From Streptomyces specialis (GTDB lineage Bacteria; Actinomycetota; Actinomycetes; Streptomycetales; Streptomycetaceae): 64,000 nt of DNA. This document shows positions 7,608 through 16,019 of this stretch, in pieces. The notes beneath the pieces were generated by a model. That model was not told the DNA's origin and did no database searches. It saw only the letters and a list, made by a program, of their open reading frames with translations. The position numbers were made by a program, and so were the translations under genes. Where the stretch lies: NCBI RefSeq assembly GCF_001493375.1, contig NZ_LN929896.1, forward strand, positions 888,168 through 952,167. Direction: 5' to 3'. Within the stretch, counting starts at the first letter, position 1. Each line of letters opens with the position of its first letter.

Positions 7608-8498
7608 ATGCCCCGAGACCGGCCGCGCTGGTGGACCGAGCTGCTACTGATCGTGGTCGTGTACGGGGCGTACTCCGGGGCGAGGCTCCTGGCGCGCGGT
7701 GACGTCGAGACGGCGGTCGACAACGGCCTGGCCATCCTGCGGCTGGAGAACTCGCTCTGGCTGACCGCCGAGGACCCGCTCAACGAGCTGTTCACCCAGG
7801 AGGCGTGGCTCGGCATCCCGTCCAGTTTCGCGTACGCGTCGCTGCACTACGTCGTCACCCCCGCCATCCTGATCTGGCTGTTCAGGCGCCGCCCGCTGCA
7901 CTACCGGCTGATGCGCACCTGGCTGCTGGCCTCGACCCTGCTCGGGCTGATCGGTTTCACGCTGATGCCGACGAGCCCGCCGAGGCTGCTGCCCGGGACG
8001 CACGGCTTCGTGGACAGCCTGGCGCAGTACAGCGACTACGGGTGGTGGGCCGGCGAGGCGAGCGCGCCCAGCGGCATGGGCGATCTCACCAACCAGTACG
8101 CGGCGATGCCGAGTCTCCACGTGGGCTGGTCGGTGTGGTGCGGAGTGGCACTGTGGCACTACGGAGCGCGCACGCCGCTGATGCGGACGCTGGCCGTGGG
8201 ATATCCGCTGATAACCACGATGATCGTGATGGGCACCGCGAACCACTACTTCATGGACGCCGTCGCCGGCACCGCCGTGATGACGGCCGGGCTGCTGCTG
8301 GCCCGCCCGCTGCTGCGGCTGTCGCACCGGATCCGGGTCCGCTACGGGCTGGACGGGCCCGTGCCCGGCACCGAGCACGACGCGATCCCGGCGACCACGG
8401 TGTCCGTGCCCGCCACGCGTCACGCCCGCCCGCTGGAGCTGGCACGGCAGAATGGACCGGCGCAGCGCGACGCGCACGCGCCGAATCTTGGAGGCTGA
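7608..8498 (+). CDS. PAP2-family membrane phosphatase
   Basis: The 296-aa integral membrane protein has about six hydrophobic segments and the PAP2 catalytic motifs: MPSLHVGWSVW (the SxxH-like motif) and NHYFMDAVAGTAV (HxxxD) in the second half. The layout matches the inositol-phosphoceramide-synthase-like branch of PAP2 proteins common in Streptomyces, which act on lipid or prenyl phosphates at the outer face of the membrane. ATG 7608 follows GGAG by 10 bases. The C-terminal ~45 residues are hydrophilic and probably cytoplasmic. The next small gene begins 8 bases downstream, so both are probably co-transcribed. Substrate unknown. Confidence 0.85.
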   Translation: MPRDRPRWWTELLLIVVVYGAYSGARLLARGDVETAVDNGLAILRLENSLWLTAEDPLNELFTQEAWLGIPSSFAYASLHYVVTPAILIWLFRRRPLHYRLMRTWLLASTLLGLIGFTLMPTSPPRLLPGTHGFVDSLAQYSDYGWWAGEASAPSGMGDLTNQYAAMPSLHVGWSVWCGVALWHYGARTPLMRTLAVGYPLITTMIVMGTANHYFMDAVAGTAVMTAGLLLARPLLRLSHRIRVRYGLDGPVPGTEHDAIPATTVSVPATRHARPLELARQNGPAQRDAHAPNLGG

Positions 8499-8505
8499 TC
8501 CCCCG

Positions 8506-8850
8506 ATGCCCGCGCCGCCGCCCGACGAGCCGTCCCGCCGCCACCACCGCCCGGCACCGCTGTTCTTCGAGCCGCCGACCGGGCAGGCGGACGAGGAGCA
8601 CTTCTTCGCCCTGGAGAAGATCACCGACCCCCGGGAGCTGCTCGGCCGGGCGACGGAGCTGGCCGTGGCGTTCCAGGCGGCGGCCGACCGTTCCGTGGAG
8701 TTCCAGGCGATCGCCGCCGCCCAGCTCGCCGACCCACGGCGGTTCGACAGCCTCCCGGCGGCGGCGATCGCCGACCGCGCGGGGTGGACCGAGGACTACG
8801 CGGCCAAGATGATCGAGTACGGCCGTGAGCTGCAACGGCGGCGTCCTTGA
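8506..8850 (+). CDS. conserved hypothetical protein, 114 aa
   Basis: This is a small, soluble, mostly helical protein (PRELLGRATELAVAFQAAAD, then FQAIAAAQLADPRRFDSLP and WTEDYAAKMIEYGREL). ATG 8506 has GGAGG 10 bases upstream, inside the end of the preceding PAP2 gene, which suggests translational coupling. The N-terminal 25 residues are Pro/His/Arg-rich and probably disordered. I recognise it as a widespread Streptomyces protein but know no function. It lies just before the tRNA-Lys promoter. Confidence 0.7.
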   Translation: MPAPPPDEPSRRHHRPAPLFFEPPTGQADEEHFFALEKITDPRELLGRATELAVAFQAAADRSVEFQAIAAAQLADPRRFDSLPAAAIADRAGWTEDYAAKMIEYGRELQRRRP

Positions 8851-8879
8851 GGCCGCTCCGGCCGGCTCCTTACCGATTT

Positions 8880-8907
8880 TTGTTCCGTCGGATGGGAGTG
8901 CTAGAGT
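8880..8907 (+). promoter_or_regulatory. candidate sigma-HrdB-type promoter of tRNA-Lys
   Basis: A -35-like TTGTTC (8880-8885) and a -10-like TAGAGT (8902-8907) are separated by 16 bases and end 15 bases before the tRNA. Position and spacing fit a housekeeping promoter; no transcription start has been observed. Confidence 0.55.
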
Positions 8908-8922
8908 CAACGACGTCAGCAG

Positions 8923-8996
8923 GCGCCGCTAGCTCAGTTGGTTAGAGCAGCTGACTCTTAATCAGCGGGTCCGGGGTTCGAGTCCCTGGCGGCGCA
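8923..8996 (+). tRNA. tRNA-Lys (CTT)
   Basis: The cloverleaf is complete: acceptor GCGCCGC (8923-8929) pairs with GCGGCGC (8989-8995), the discriminator is A, the D-arm is AGCTCAGTTGGTTAGAGC, and the anticodon stem GCTGA/TCAGC encloses loop CTCTTAA with anticodon CTT. The T-arm reads GGGGTTCGAGTCCC-like. CCA is not encoded, as is common in Streptomyces. Confidence 0.97.
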
Positions 8997-9004
8997 CAGC
9001 GACA

Positions 9005-9045
9005 AAGGAGCCCCACCGGGCGGAAGCCGGGTGGGGCTCCTTCTT
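9005..9045 (+). terminator. intrinsic terminator of tRNA-Lys
   Basis: A perfect 13-bp stem, AAGGAGCCCCACC (9005-9017) with its complement (9030-9042), is followed by TTCTTGT. It lies 8 bases after the tRNA and is the strongest hairpin nearby. Confidence 0.8.
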
Positions 9046-9100
9046 GTGGTGTCTGTGGCGTCCGCCGGGGAGGAAGGGCGCCGGGGCGGAAGGGGCGACC

Positions 9101-9643
9101 ATGCGCATCGAGTACCGCCGGGCGGAGCCGTCCGAGGTGCCGGCCCTGGCGGCGCTGGACGACTCCTTCACCACGGACACGGTCCACGAGATCACCGTCA
9201 CCCCCGAGTCGTTCGCCCTCCGCCCGGTCCGGGTCGATCCGCCGCTGACAAAGACGTTCCCGCCCGACCCGGCCGACCTGGCCGGCGGCGACGAGGCGCC
9301 GGAGTACATCGACGCCGCCTGGCACGACGGAACGCCCTGCGGCGTCCTCATGGCCTCGGTCGAGGAGTGGAACAGCCGGCTGGTGATCCAGCGGATCACG
9401 GTCGCTCCCGCGTTCCGGGGCCGCGGCGTCGGCACGGCCCTGATGAGCCGCGCCTGCGCCCACGGCCGGGCCGCCGGCGCCCGCACGGCCTGGCTGGAGA
9501 CCTCGAACGTCAACGCCCCGGCGGTGCGGGCGTACCGCAGGATGGGGTTCGCGCTGTGCGGCCTGGACACGACGCTCTACCGGGGCACCCCGAGCGAGGG
9601 CGAGACGGCCCTGTTCCTGAGCAGGCCCCTCGACATCCCCTAA
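9101..9643 (+). CDS. GNAT-family N-acetyltransferase
   Basis: The 180-aa product carries the GNAT acetyl-CoA loop VAPAFRGRGVGTALMSRA (the R/Q-x-x-G-x-G/A motif) around residues 107-124. The preceding strand LVIQRITVAP and the terminal motif NAPAVRAYRRMGFALCGLDTTLY are also typical of the family. ATG 9101 follows GGAAGGGG by about 6 bases. The substrate cannot be told from sequence; such stand-alone GNATs modify antibiotics, amino acids or protein N-termini. The gene converges on the next one, their ends overlapping by 4 bases. Confidence 0.9.
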   Translation: MRIEYRRAEPSEVPALAALDDSFTTDTVHEITVTPESFALRPVRVDPPLTKTFPPDPADLAGGDEAPEYIDAAWHDGTPCGVLMASVEEWNSRLVIQRITVAPAFRGRGVGTALMSRACAHGRAAGARTAWLETSNVNAPAVRAYRRMGFALCGLDTTLYRGTPSEGETALFLSRPLDIP

Positions 9644-10023
9644 CCGGCGCTCTCCGGCTCCTCCCCCGACCCGGACCCGGACTCGGCCCCGGACTCCGAC
9701 TCGGGCTCCTCGGCTTCCTCCGGGTCCTCCTCCTCCGGCACCTCCACGAAGACGCTCTTCCCGAGCCGGGTGACCCGCTCCTCCCCGGGCTGGACCACCA
9801 TGTCCACGGCCCCCGAGCAGTTCACGGACTCGTGGACGACGACCGGGTGGTCCGTCTCGTTGCGCACCCGCATCGGCGAGGTCCCGGCGTCGGTGTAGCA
9901 CCCGGCGGGCTCCCGGTGCTCCACGCCGTTGACGACCAACCGCCCCTGCGCGCCGTACGCCGTCCCCGCCACCACGGCGAGCACGCCGACCCCGGCCCCG
10001 AGCGCCGTGACCACAGATCGCAT
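9640..10023 (-). CDS. small secreted or membrane-anchored acidic protein
   Basis: The 127-aa product begins with a hydrophobic segment (VVTALGAGVGVLAVVAGTAYG) that is a signal peptide or anchor. A short domain with two Cys (GCYTDAG; VNCSGAV) that could form a disulphide follows. The last ~35 residues are almost all Glu, Ser, Gly, Asp and Pro, an acidic disordered tail. I do not recognise the family. ATG 10023 is the only good start. The stop overlaps the convergent GNAT gene. Confidence 0.7.
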   Translation of the reverse strand: MRSVVTALGAGVGVLAVVAGTAYGAQGRLVVNGVEHREPAGCYTDAGTSPMRVRNETDHPVVVHESVNCSGAVDMVVQPGEERVTRLGKSVFVEVPEEEDPEEAEEPESESGAESGSGSGEEPESAG

Positions 10024-10105
10024 CAGGATGCCTCCCCTTCAACCGACAGAACGCGTAACCGACCGAACGGGCACCCACGTTATGCGATCGGACGACCCCG
10101 CTCGG

Positions 10106-10648
10106 TCACTCCCGCGCGGTCGTCCCGGCGGACGCCGCCCGCAGCAGCCGGAGTTGACCGATCTCGGCGGCGTTCTTCATCAACTCCACGTTCACCCAGC
10201 CGATCATGTGCGCGACGGTGTACTCCGGGTCGCCCTGCCACGGGAACGGCGCGACGGCGTCCAGGGCGGCGTCCGGGAGCCCGTCCAGCGCCGCGCGCCA
10301 GTCCCCGTGGAGCGCGCGCAGCCGGGCGACGGCGGCGGCGCCGTCGCCCGGCCACCCGATGTCCTCCCGCGCGCGCGGCGTCCGGCCCCGCACGTGGTCC
10401 AGCGCCGTGCTCCACCACCAGTCGATGTGCCAGCTCAGCCAGCCGATCGTGGGAACCGGCACCGGCTCGGGCTCGGTGTCCGCCCAGTCCGGCACCCAGG
10501 TGCCGCCGGGCCCCGGCCGCACCGTCCAGCACAGCGGCGCGGGCTCCCACAGGAAGTCCGCGTCCGCCAGCCGCACGAGGTGATAGTCGAAGAGCGCCCA
10601 GGTCAGGTCGAACTGCCGGCGCAGCAGGTCACGTCGGGAACGGTCCAC
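10106..10648 (-). CDS. DinB-superfamily protein
   Basis: The 180-aa product has the DinB/YfiT four-helix pattern: an N-terminal helix (RRDLLRRQFDLTWALFDYHL), a His in SWHIDWWWSTALDHV, and a late His in EYTVAHMIGWVNVELMKNAAEIGQL. In this superfamily three His bind a divalent metal, and members act as thiol-dependent transferases or have unknown roles. GTG 10648 is the start in the best-supported frame. The next gene upstream (MarR) is co-directional, 61 bases away. Substrate unknown. Confidence 0.8.
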   Translation of the reverse strand: MDRSRRDLLRRQFDLTWALFDYHLVRLADADFLWEPAPLCWTVRPGPGGTWVPDWADTEPEPVPVPTIGWLSWHIDWWWSTALDHVRGRTPRAREDIGWPGDGAAAVARLRALHGDWRAALDGLPDAALDAVAPFPWQGDPEYTVAHMIGWVNVELMKNAAEIGQLRLLRAASAGTTARE

Positions 10649-10709
10649 CGGCCGACCCTGTCACGGCGCCGCGCCACCCGGGAAACGGTTATCCGCGCCC
10701 CGGCGGCCG

Positions 10710-11171
10710 TCAGTGGTGCCAGGCGTCGCCGTTCACGTTCCGGATCATGCGCTGGAGCACCTTCAGCGTCGCCACGTACTCCTCGTCCGACACGTTCCGG
10801 TGAATCTCCTCCAGGGCCCGCCGGACCGGCCCGGTGGCGGCGTCACGGAGGGCGACGCCCTCCGGGGTGACGCGGTAGCGCCCGCCGTCCGGCGCGATCA
10901 GGCCGGCGGCCTCCAGGGCGTCGATCTCCTCGTACAGGGCCTCGCCGACGTCCAGGTAGCCGTGGAGCGTGTCGTACAACTCCTGCCTCGTGCGCCCCTC
11001 CGTCGCGTCGCACACCTGGTTCAGGACCCACCAGCGGGGCTGGGTGAGGCCGAACCCGGCCAGCGCCGCGCGGATGTGGGTGACGGCCGCCTTGTGGGCC
11101 GCCCAGGCCCAGTAACCGATGGGCTGGCGGACGAGGTCGGCGTCACTGTGGGAGTACGTGTACGTGTCCAT
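10710..11171 (-). CDS. MarR-like winged-helix regulator
   Basis: The 153-aa product has the MarR layout: an N-terminal dimerisation helix (YWAWAAHKAAVTHIRAALAGFG), a winged helix with a short wing (ALEAAGLIAPDGGRYRVTPEGVALRD), and a C-terminal dimerisation helix (EYVATLKVLQRMIRNVNG). The start at ATG 11171 gives the unusual MDTYTYSHSD beginning. MarR proteins usually repress nearby genes and respond to small aromatic ligands; the co-directional DinB gene 61 bp downstream is the obvious possible target. Target and ligand are inference. Confidence 0.8.
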   Translation of the reverse strand: MDTYTYSHSDADLVRQPIGYWAWAAHKAAVTHIRAALAGFGLTQPRWWVLNQVCDATEGRTRQELYDTLHGYLDVGEALYEEIDALEAAGLIAPDGGRYRVTPEGVALRDAATGPVRRALEEIHRNVSDEEYVATLKVLQRMIRNVNGDAWHH

Positions 11172-11205
11172 GCGGCAGACGGTAAGAGCTCAACAGCGCT
11201 TGAGG

Positions 11206-12420
11206 TCAAGACCGGACGACCTTGATGTCCCAGCCGCCCGTCACTGTCCGTTCCCCCACCTCGATCCGGACCCCGGCGTCCGCGTCGTAGTAGCTCTCGC
11301 CCGTCTCCAGCGGCGCGTCGGCCAGGCTCGGGTTGACGGAGGCCGCGTGGCAGGCGCTGGTGTCGGGGTGGCCGTCGAGGACCTCGATCGGGCCCTCGGC
11401 CGACGGGACGTCGCTGCGCACCCGGTACAGCAGCACCCCCCGGGTGCAGGTCGTGGCGTCGTTGCCGACCGGGGTGCGGGCCTCCGCGACCAAGGCCTCC
11501 TCCGGCCCGGTGCGGATCACGGCCAGGCGGGTGTCCGACGCGGGATTCTCCTTGTCCAGGGGGGCGCCCAGGGGCTGGAGCGTGTGGTGCGTGGTGCCCG
11601 GGGAGCGCACGCAGTCCACGTGCCCCGGCCTGAGCCAGCCGAGCTTCCACTTGTGCCAGCCGAAGAGTTCGGGAGCGAGCCCGAACTGGCTTCCCATGAG
11701 GTCCCAGTCCCCCACATGTGTGTCCCAGTCGCCGAATCCCTTTTCGGGCCTGTTGTAGAGGTCGGGCAGATCGAAGACATGCCCGGTCTCGTGCGCGAGG
11801 ACGTTCCGGTCGGGGTCCCGGCGTTCGAAAACGGTGACGATGCGTCGGATCTCGTCGTTCCCGACCCGGATGGGCTCGTCGAAATTGACGACCTTGGTCG
11901 CGTCGGAGTCCACACCCGGCGCGTCGGGATCGGCCACCAGATAAACGACGTCGTATCCGCCGAGATCCACCCGTTGCGAGACGACCTTCAGCGCGTCCCG
12001 CACATAGGCCGAACGCAGTGCGGAGTCCCAGTCGCGCCGTATGCCGTAGTCGCGGGAGTCCCGGGGCATCCGGAGCCACTCGGACACCACGTGGGCGCGG
12101 AGATCGAGCCTGCCGTAGGAGGCGGCGCGGAAGTATTCGGCGGTCGCGGGGAAGTAGTCGGCGGCGATGCGCTGCGGCGTCAGCTCGGGTTCGGCGTCGG
12201 GAAAGGTCAGGAAGAGCATGACGGCCCGCAGTTCACCGACCGGGCGCGGGTACTCCTCGTTCCACGTGTCCACGCCCTCGGAGTGGTGGATCGCGGAACG
12301 CGGCAGGCTGCACGGCTCGTCCGCGATCGCCTCGTCGCCGGGGCCCGCGGTCAGGGTGCTGCCGAGCAGGGCGGCCAGGGCGGTGAGCACGGCCGCGGGC
12401 CGGCGGTGGACACGACGCAC
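11206..12420 (-). CDS. secreted M6-family zinc metallopeptidase
   Basis: This 404-aa protein has a Sec-type signal (RRPAAVLTALAALLGSTLTAG) and the zinc-binding HETGH motif at about residues 210-214, followed by VFDLPDLYN, the M6-type continuation that supplies the third ligand. The N-terminal half (AVMLFLTFPDAEPE; AEYFRAASYGRLDL) matches M6-domain proteins. The C-terminal part probably forms a beta domain. It should act outside the cell as an endopeptidase. It lacks the long accessory domains of the second M6 protein in this window (40436-42799). ATG 12420 opens the signal peptide directly. No partner gene is evident. Confidence 0.88.
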   Translation of the reverse strand: MRRVHRRPAAVLTALAALLGSTLTAGPGDEAIADEPCSLPRSAIHHSEGVDTWNEEYPRPVGELRAVMLFLTFPDAEPELTPQRIAADYFPATAEYFRAASYGRLDLRAHVVSEWLRMPRDSRDYGIRRDWDSALRSAYVRDALKVVSQRVDLGGYDVVYLVADPDAPGVDSDATKVVNFDEPIRVGNDEIRRIVTVFERRDPDRNVLAHETGHVFDLPDLYNRPEKGFGDWDTHVGDWDLMGSQFGLAPELFGWHKWKLGWLRPGHVDCVRSPGTTHHTLQPLGAPLDKENPASDTRLAVIRTGPEEALVAEARTPVGNDATTCTRGVLLYRVRSDVPSAEGPIEVLDGHPDTSACHAASVNPSLADAPLETGESYYDADAGVRIEVGERTVTGGWDIKVVRS

Positions 12421-12750
12421 ATCGACCTCCGATCGGCCTTACGGGAACGCCGATCACCACTCTGTTCGCAATTGCCGGAATACGGCCTGTTTCAGTAGGC
12501 CGCATGGGTCACGGGCAATACGATTACCCTGCGTATTCTTCAGTCGTGAACGGTCGGTAGGGCTCAGGCCCCGAGCAGAAACGATCAGCTTGTCGAAAAT
12601 TTGTCGGAAGCACACATTTCAGGTTCCGAGACAGGCCCAACGGGCACTGGCTCAGCCCGTGTCACTGCCTCTATGATCGCCACATTTCCAGCGCGGATAC
12701 GCCAAGCGGGCAGCCAGGGGAGCGCCCGACAGCACCATCGGGAGCGATCG
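12421..12750. other. 330-bp divergent intergenic region
   Basis: This region separates the divergent M6 peptidase and GGDEF/EAL genes. It is less GC-rich than the coding DNA around it (for example AAAATTTGTCGGAAG near 12595). An in-frame extension of the GGDEF gene reaches back to 12601, but its residues are low-complexity and the RBS supports 12751. I see no RNA gene or convincing repeat here; it presumably holds both promoters. Confidence 0.5.
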
Positions 12751-14505
12751 GTGAACGGACCCCACAACGGACCGGGGCAAGACCCCGGAAGCGCCCTCCA
12801 TGCGACTCCATCACCTTTTACGGAGAGTGAACTTCTCGCCGACTATCGAGCCGCCTTCCAAATCGCCCAGCTCCCCATGGCGCTGGTCGGCAGATCAGGC
12901 CAGATCCTGATCGCCAATCCGGCCTTCGGCCTGCTCCTGGGCATCCCGCCCGAGCGGCTGGCCGGCGTCCGCGCGGACGCCGTGACCGGACTCGGCCTCG
13001 ACGGCCGCACCCGTGGCTCGTACCACGCCGTGCTGCGCGGCCACAGCGAGCGCATGCGCTGCACGCGCCGCCTCAAGCACGCCGACGGGCACACGCTCTG
13101 GGCCGAGGTGACCGTGCTGCCGACCCGCTGCGAGGACTCGGCGGCGCTGCTGACCGTCCTCGACATCAGCGAGCGCCGGGACCTCCAGGAGCGGCTGCGC
13201 CACATCCAGATGCACGATCCGGTCACCCGGCTGCCGAACCGCGCGCTGTTCTTCGAACGGCTCACCAGCGCGCTCGCGGACTCGGCCACCGGCCGGATCG
13301 GGCTGTGCTACCTCGACCTCGACGGCTTCAAGGCCATCAACGACACGCTCGGCCACCGGGTCGGCGACTCCCTGCTGTGCGCCGCCGCCCAGCGCCTGGC
13401 CCACTGCGCGACCGGCGCGGGCGGGCATCTCGTCGCGCGGCTCGGCGGCGACGAGTTCGCCGTGCTGGTGGAGGGCTCGACGGGCACCGAGCAGCTCACC
13501 CGCCTCGCGGAGAAGATGCTCAACGCCCTCCAGCGGCCGTTCGACCTGTGCGGCCAGCGGCTCGCCGTGTCGGCCAGCATCGGCGTGGTGGAGCGGGAGT
13601 GCGCGAGCACGACGGCCACCGGGCTGATGCAGGCCGCCGACACGACGCTGTACTGGGCGAAGGCGGACGGCAGGGCCCGGTGGACGCTGTTCGACCCGGA
13701 GCGGAACGCGCACCGCATGACCCGGCAGTCGCTGTCCGCGACGCTGCGCCGGGGCGTGGAGCGCGGCGAGTTCACGTTGGAGTACCAGCCGATCGTGGGG
13801 CTCGCGGACGACATCGTGCGCGGGGCGGCGGCGCTGGCGCGCTGGCGCCACCCGCAGTTCGGCACGCTCGGCCCGGATCGTTTCATCGGACTGGCGGAGG
13901 AGAACGGCGCGATCGTGCCGCTCGGCCGCTGGGCGCTGGCGGAGGCGTGCCGCCAGGCGCGCCGCTGGCAGCTCGAACACCCGGGGCCGCCGCTGTTCGT
14001 CAGCGTGAACGTGGCGGTGCGTCAGGTCTGGGACTCGGATCTGGTGAGCGACGTGGCCGGCGCGCTGCGCGACTCCGGGCTGCCGTCCGGGCTGCTGCAA
14101 CTGGAGCTGACCGAGTCGGCGGTGATGGGCTCGGCGGGGCGGCCGTTGCAGGCGCTCCAGGCCCTGTCGGACATGGGCGTGCGCATCGCCATCGACGACT
14201 TCGGCACCGGGTACTCGAACCTCGCCTATCTCAGCCGGCTCCCGGTGCGGGCGCTGAAGCTCGACGGCACGTTCGTCCGCGGTTTCCGCACCGCCCGTCA
14301 CCTCAACCCGGCGGACGAGACGATCGTCACATCGCTGGTCCAGCTCGCGCACAAGCTCGGACTGACCGTCACGGCGGAGTGCGTGGAAGGCCCGGCCCAG
14401 GCCGAGCGGCTGCGGCGGATCGGCTGCGACACGGGCCAGGGGTGGCACTACGCCCGGCCGATGCCCGCCGACCACATGGCCGCGCTGCTCGCGGGGCGGA
14501 CCTGA
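12751..14505 (+). CDS. PAS-GGDEF-EAL cyclic-di-GMP protein with degenerate EAL
   Basis: The 584-aa soluble protein has a PAS domain (~27-145), a GGDEF domain (~152-315) with intact LGGDEF at 232-236, and an EAL domain (~325-580). The inhibitory RxxD site before GGDEF is absent. In the EAL domain the signature position reads GAAALARW: the catalytic metal-binding Glu is Ala360 (codon 13828-13830, GCG). Other EAL residues are kept (SVNVAV; LELTES; IDDFGTGYSNL; LKLDGTFV; TAECVEG; GQGWHYARP). GTG 12751 has GGAG 7 bases upstream. The protein may make c-di-GMP, or bind it at the EAL site without hydrolysis. Relatives control development in Streptomyces. The integrase-like gene downstream may be co-transcribed. 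Confidence 0.92.
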   Translation: MNGPHNGPGQDPGSALHATPSPFTESELLADYRAAFQIAQLPMALVGRSGQILIANPAFGLLLGIPPERLAGVRADAVTGLGLDGRTRGSYHAVLRGHSERMRCTRRLKHADGHTLWAEVTVLPTRCEDSAALLTVLDISERRDLQERLRHIQMHDPVTRLPNRALFFERLTSALADSATGRIGLCYLDLDGFKAINDTLGHRVGDSLLCAAAQRLAHCATGAGGHLVARLGGDEFAVLVEGSTGTEQLTRLAEKMLNALQRPFDLCGQRLAVSASIGVVERECASTTATGLMQAADTTLYWAKADGRARWTLFDPERNAHRMTRQSLSATLRRGVERGEFTLEYQPIVGLADDIVRGAAALARWRHPQFGTLGPDRFIGLAEENGAIVPLGRWALAEACRQARRWQLEHPGPPLFVSVNVAVRQVWDSDLVSDVAGALRDSGLPSGLLQLELTESAVMGSAGRPLQALQALSDMGVRIAIDDFGTGYSNLAYLSRLPVRALKLDGTFVRGFRTARHLNPADETIVTSLVQLAHKLGLTVTAECVEGPAQAERLRRIGCDTGQGWHYARPMPADHMAALLAGRT

Positions 14506-14570
14506 CGCGGCGGCGGATATGCGCCACGGCACTCGACGCGCGGACACGTCTGCCGGAATACTGCCGGGGC

Positions 14571-14981
14571 ATGGCGATCTCGGCTGAGAACATCACCCTC
14601 GACCGATTCGAACGGCTGCTCGCCGACGAGTCGGTTCCCCTGGTGCACCGCGCCCTGTGGCTGCTGCTGTGGGAGAGCGACATGCGGGTCCTCGACCTGC
14701 TGGCGCTCGACGTGGCGGACGTGGACCGGGCGGGAGTCGGGGGCGAGCGCGCCACCGCGCTGCTGACCCGTCTGATAGGCGACCGCACGACCGGTCCCCT
14801 GCTCGCGAACGGGCCACGGGTGCTGACATGGGACCAGGCGGTCCGTACGGCGCGGAGTCTCGGCCACGCGGTGCACGCCTTCCGCACCAGCGGCCGGCGC
14901 CACCGCCACGCGACGGACGCCCCGGCACCGGCCCCGGCTGACCTGCCGGCCGACCTGCCGGCGGACCTTCCGGCCGGCTGA
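14571..14981 (+). CDS. 136-aa integrase-like mini-protein without catalytic tyrosine
   Basis: The product resembles part of a tyrosine recombinase catalytic domain. SDMRVLDLLALDVADVD (residues ~36-52) matches the box I pattern TGMRvsELlaLrwsDvD, keeping Arg39; HAFRTSG (102-108) resembles box II HxLRHT with an HxxR. The protein has no Tyr at all, so it cannot be a classical recombinase. The C-terminus is a repeat of PADL units. ATG 14571 lies 65 bases after the GGDEF/EAL stop on the same strand. It may be a domesticated DNA-binding relic; the role is unknown. Confidence 0.65.
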   Translation: MAISAENITLDRFERLLADESVPLVHRALWLLLWESDMRVLDLLALDVADVDRAGVGGERATALLTRLIGDRTTGPLLANGPRVLTWDQAVRTARSLGHAVHAFRTSGRRHRHATDAPAPAPADLPADLPADLPAG

Positions 14982-14996
14982 GGCCCGGCGCCCGCC

Positions 14997-15785
14997 TCAC
15001 CGTTCGTCGTCGGCCGCCATCGAGGCGGGCCCCGCGGGCCGGGCGGCGGGATCGAGCAGCGCCTGGTACGGGCCGACCGCCGCCCCCCCCATCTCCCGCA
15101 GCGCCGCCCACACGGTGACCTGGTTCGCGGAGATCACCGGCATCCGCAACTCGGCCTCCAACTGCGGGATCACGTCGTAGGTGGGGAGGTTGGGGCAACT
15201 GATGAACAGCGCCTCCGGCGGCGCCGCGGCCCGCGCGACCACGCCTCGCGCCATCGCCACCACCTCCCGGTACGGCACCCGCCACAGCCGCCCGGCCAGC
15301 CCGAGACGCCCGCGCCCGCAGACCGCCACGCCCGCCTCGCGCAGGAAGTCCTCCAGCGCGTCCGTCACCGGCCGGTCGTACGGCGTGATCACCGCGATCC
15401 GGCCGGCGCCCAGCTCCTCCAGCGCGGCCAGCAGCGCGCCCGACGTCGTCAGGGCCGGTACCTCACCGGCGCGCCGCATCGCGGCGGTCATGGCCCGCTC
15501 GCCGAGCACGCCACCGGCGAAGCTCCCGGACGGGCAGGCGTAGGCCACCACTTCGGGCCCGACGGCGCACAACGCCCGTACCCCTTCCCGCAACGCCTCC
15601 CGCTCGCGGGCCGACCGCGCCGCGTCCGGGCCCCCTTCGGCGGGCACGAACGGCGTGCGGGTCATGTGCAGGGATATCTCGCCGGGCACCCAGCGCCAGA
15701 GTTCACGATCGAGCGCGAAGTCGAACGGCGCGACGACTCCCACGCCGCGCTGCGGCGGCGGGCCGCCGAGAAAGGAGACATCCAT
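14997..15785 (-). CDS. Asp/Glu racemase-superfamily enzyme (maleate isomerase/AMDase-like)
   Basis: The 262-aa product has the two catalytic-cysteine contexts of this superfamily: ACPSGSFAGG (Cys about residue 77) and ISCPNLPTYDV (Cys about residue 195), plus the N-terminal GVGVVAPFDFALDREL typical of maleate cis-trans isomerase and arylmalonate decarboxylase relatives. A two-Cys pair favours isomerase or racemase chemistry over decarboxylation. ATG 15785 is chosen for the GGAG 6 bases upstream; longer in-frame starts reach 16166 but lack homology. A divergent IclR regulator starts 234 bp away, suggesting catabolic control of this gene. Substrate unknown. Confidence 0.8.
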   Translation of the reverse strand: MDVSFLGGPPPQRGVGVVAPFDFALDRELWRWVPGEISLHMTRTPFVPAEGGPDAARSAREREALREGVRALCAVGPEVVAYACPSGSFAGGVLGERAMTAAMRRAGEVPALTTSGALLAALEELGAGRIAVITPYDRPVTDALEDFLREAGVAVCGRGRLGLAGRLWRVPYREVVAMARGVVARAAAPPEALFISCPNLPTYDVIPQLEAELRMPVISANQVTVWAALREMGGAAVGPYQALLDPAARPAGPASMAADDER

Positions 15786-16019
15786 GCCGGCTCCGATTGA
15801 CGGGATCTCGCCGACGACCCAAACACCCAAGCGTTTCCGAATGGTTTCACCCCAATGTCCGGAACCCGCCCACCGGTTCGCGTCACCGCGCGACGCCGCG
15901 CGGAGGACATACATCACAGTCGGACCCGCGGGAGCGGCGGACCGCGGCCTCCCGTCGTCGCTACGCTGGGGGTTATCCGCTCCGTGAGAACTCCGTGACA
16001 ACCCAGCCAGGAGGACGCC

